Assembly: GCA_041677345.1 (NCBI GenBank) | Contig: JBAYQE010000121.1 | Span: forward strand, 1 to 6,270 | Direction of reading: 5' to 3' | Source: JALOAT01 sp041677345 | Lineage (GTDB): Bacteria; Pseudomonadota; Gammaproteobacteria; Thiohalomonadales; Thiohalomonadaceae | Length of the DNA stretch: 6,270 bases | Part shown: positions 5,133 through 6,270 of the stretch, piece by piece | How the letters are laid out: each line of letters opens with the position of its first letter | How positions within the stretch are numbered: the stretch's first letter is position 1 | Made by a program: the position numbers and the translations under genes | The notes under the pieces: model-generated | The model's database searches: none | The model's input: the letters and a program-made list of their open reading frames with translations, nothing else | Told to the model about the DNA's origin: nothing

Positions 5133-6254
5133 TCACGCAGCGGGCGCGGGACAGGCGCGGCGATAGCAGCAGGTGGCCAATGCGCCCAGTCCCGTGCAGA
5201 GTGCGAGCACTGCGACGAAGATGCCAAGCATGGGAATGAGCTGCAGCAGCCCGAGCACCACGCTACCCAGGAGCAGTGCCAGCCAGGGCACCCAGCGGCG
5301 CAGGCCTTGGGGTTCGCGTGCGCCCGGCAGCACCAGGCTACCCAGGGTGAACGCCGCCACGAACCACGCGACCGGCAGGCTCACCAGATAGGCGAGCAGT
5401 ACCAGCAAGCCAAGCAGCCAGCCGATACCCGTGACCAGCAGCAGGATAGCAACCACCGGGGCTGCGGCGAACACGGCCAGACCGAGTACAAGGGTCTTGC
5501 CCGGACGTGCGTGTGTACCGGCCGCTGCACCGGCGAAGCAACGCGGGAACACCAGCAGCAGCACTGCGCCGGTGACCAGCAGCACGAGCGCCATGAACAC
5601 GGCCCCGAGAACCCAAGTGCCGCGCCGGGAGGGACGCTCGCGTAGCGGGCGCTCGATCACGCGACCGTCCACGCTGGCATCGTCCGCCACCCTGGGCCGC
5701 TCGCGGCTGTGCCAGAGGAAGTTTCCGCCGATGCGCGTCCCCGGCAGCAGCTCGATGTGCTCGGCGGTGATCTCCACGTCCCCTGCGACCTCACCGCCCA
5801 GAACGACACGTTCTGCCGCGACGCGCAGTTCCTTGCCGATACGGCCGAGCACTCGCACATCACGCCCGGCGAGCCAGGCGAAACCACCGATGCTCACGTC
5901 CTCGGCCACGTGCACGGTGTCGCCGGCCGCGACCACGTGGTCACCCACATCGGCGGCGATGTCCACGCGCCGTGCCGCGGCACGCAGGTCGTCCGCCACC
6001 GGTGCGCGTACACTCACATGCTCGGCCGCGGCGTTTACATCGTCTCCCACGATACCCTCGATGCGCACGTCCATACCCGCGGCCGTCACATCACCCTCCA
6101 CGCGTGCGCCGATGCGCACATCGCGCCCGGCTGCATAGAGGTCCTCCTCCAGCGCTTGGTCGACGTTCACCCATTCGCCCGAGAGCAGTGCCGCCCGCGC
6201 ATCCGCGGCAGCGGCCAGCAGGAGGCACAGTATTGCCGTGAGGGAAACGCGCAT
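5133..6254 (-). CDS. Bactofilin-like repeat protein with signal peptide and C-terminal membrane domain
   Basis: This 373-aa protein has three parts. Residues 1-21 form a signal peptide (VSLTAILCLLLAAAADARA). Residues about 31-180 form eight or nine imperfect repeats of about 17 residues with alternating hydrophobic positions and G-D-V turns (for example ARVEGDVTAAGMDVRI, GEVAGDVEITAEHIEL), the pattern of the right-handed beta-helix of bactofilins (polymer-forming cytoskeletal proteins). After a basic linker (about 181-212) come about five hydrophobic segments, near 213-236, 254-276, 278-303, 321-343 and 344-362, ending in CCYRRACPAPAA. With the signal peptide, the repeat domain should face the periplasm, unlike classical cytoplasmic bactofilins of 100-200 aa. 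The function is not known; an envelope scaffold or membrane-organising role is inference. The ATG at 6254 has GAGGA 8 bases upstream. Its stop at 5133 adjoins the GIY-YIG gene. Confidence 0.85.
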   Translation of the reverse strand: MRVSLTAILCLLLAAAADARAALLSGEWVNVDQALEEDLYAAGRDVRIGARVEGDVTAAGMDVRIEGIVGDDVNAAAEHVSVRAPVADDLRAAARRVDIAADVGDHVVAAGDTVHVAEDVSIGGFAWLAGRDVRVLGRIGKELRVAAERVVLGGEVAGDVEITAEHIELLPGTRIGGNFLWHSRERPRVADDASVDGRVIERPLRERPSRRGTWVLGAVFMALVLLVTGAVLLLVFPRCFAGAAAGTHARPGKTLVLGLAVFAAAPVVAILLLVTGIGWLLGLLVLLAYLVSLPVAWFVAAFTLGSLVLPGAREPQGLRRWVPWLALLLGSVVLGLLQLIPMLGIFVAVLALCTGLGALATCCYRRACPAPAA

Positions 6255-6270
6255 GGTTCGGTTCCTCGCC

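Noticed and set aside
5640..6130. Regularly spaced similar segments, considered as a DNA repeat or CRISPR-like array
   Set aside because: The periodicity of about 51 bases is the coding trace of the 17-residue protein repeats; the units are too diverged and there are no spacers.
4929..6138. Long + strand open frames (238 and 235 codons) opposite the - strand genes
   Set aside because: Their products are low-complexity (Gln/His/Arg-rich or Ser/Thr/Arg/Pro-rich), as expected from antisense of repetitive GC-rich coding DNA. They overlap well-supported genes.

Overview
The window is about 6.3 kb of GC-rich bacterial chromosome that reads as ordinary core and housekeeping DNA from a proteobacterium. 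A DsrC/TusE-family protein beside a secreted DsrE-like protein, a bacteriohemerythrin and a standard-length RecQ suggests a gammaproteobacterium, possibly a sulfur-metabolising lineage such as Chromatiales/Ectothiorhodospiraceae. That placement is inference. I see no mobile element, CRISPR array, tRNA or rRNA.

Left part, + strand: the C-terminal end of a fibronectin type III protein (1-351) ends in a very strong hairpin (361-394). A candidate sigma70-type promoter (444-472) follows, then recQ (506-2308, 600 aa, helicase-RQC-HRDC), which has its own hairpin terminator (2322-2350). After a 211-base leader comes a 184-aa uncharacterised protein (2520-3074), then a bacteriohemerythrin with all seven diiron ligands (3298-3795) and an odd 30-residue tail. 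Each gene appears to be its own transcription unit.

Middle: a single-cysteine DsrC/TusE-like sulfur-relay protein (3899-4231, +) has a strong Shine-Dalgarno and a promoter that overlaps a good partial match to the type-1 IscR (Rrf2 family) operator. It converges on a secreted DsrE-fold protein (4269-4715, -), with a 10-bp-stem hairpin between the two stops.

Right part, - strand: a gene for a signal-peptide, bactofilin-like beta-helix repeat and multi-pass membrane protein (5133-6254) lies directly upstream of a small YhbQ-type GIY-YIG nuclease-fold gene (4849-5103, or 5136 with a GTGA overlap). The two probably form an operon.

I did not find a clearly new multi-gene system. The points most worth a second look are the IscR-like site in front of the DsrC-like gene, the loss of the second redox cysteine in that protein, and the fusion of a bactofilin-like repeat domain to a secretion signal and membrane helices.
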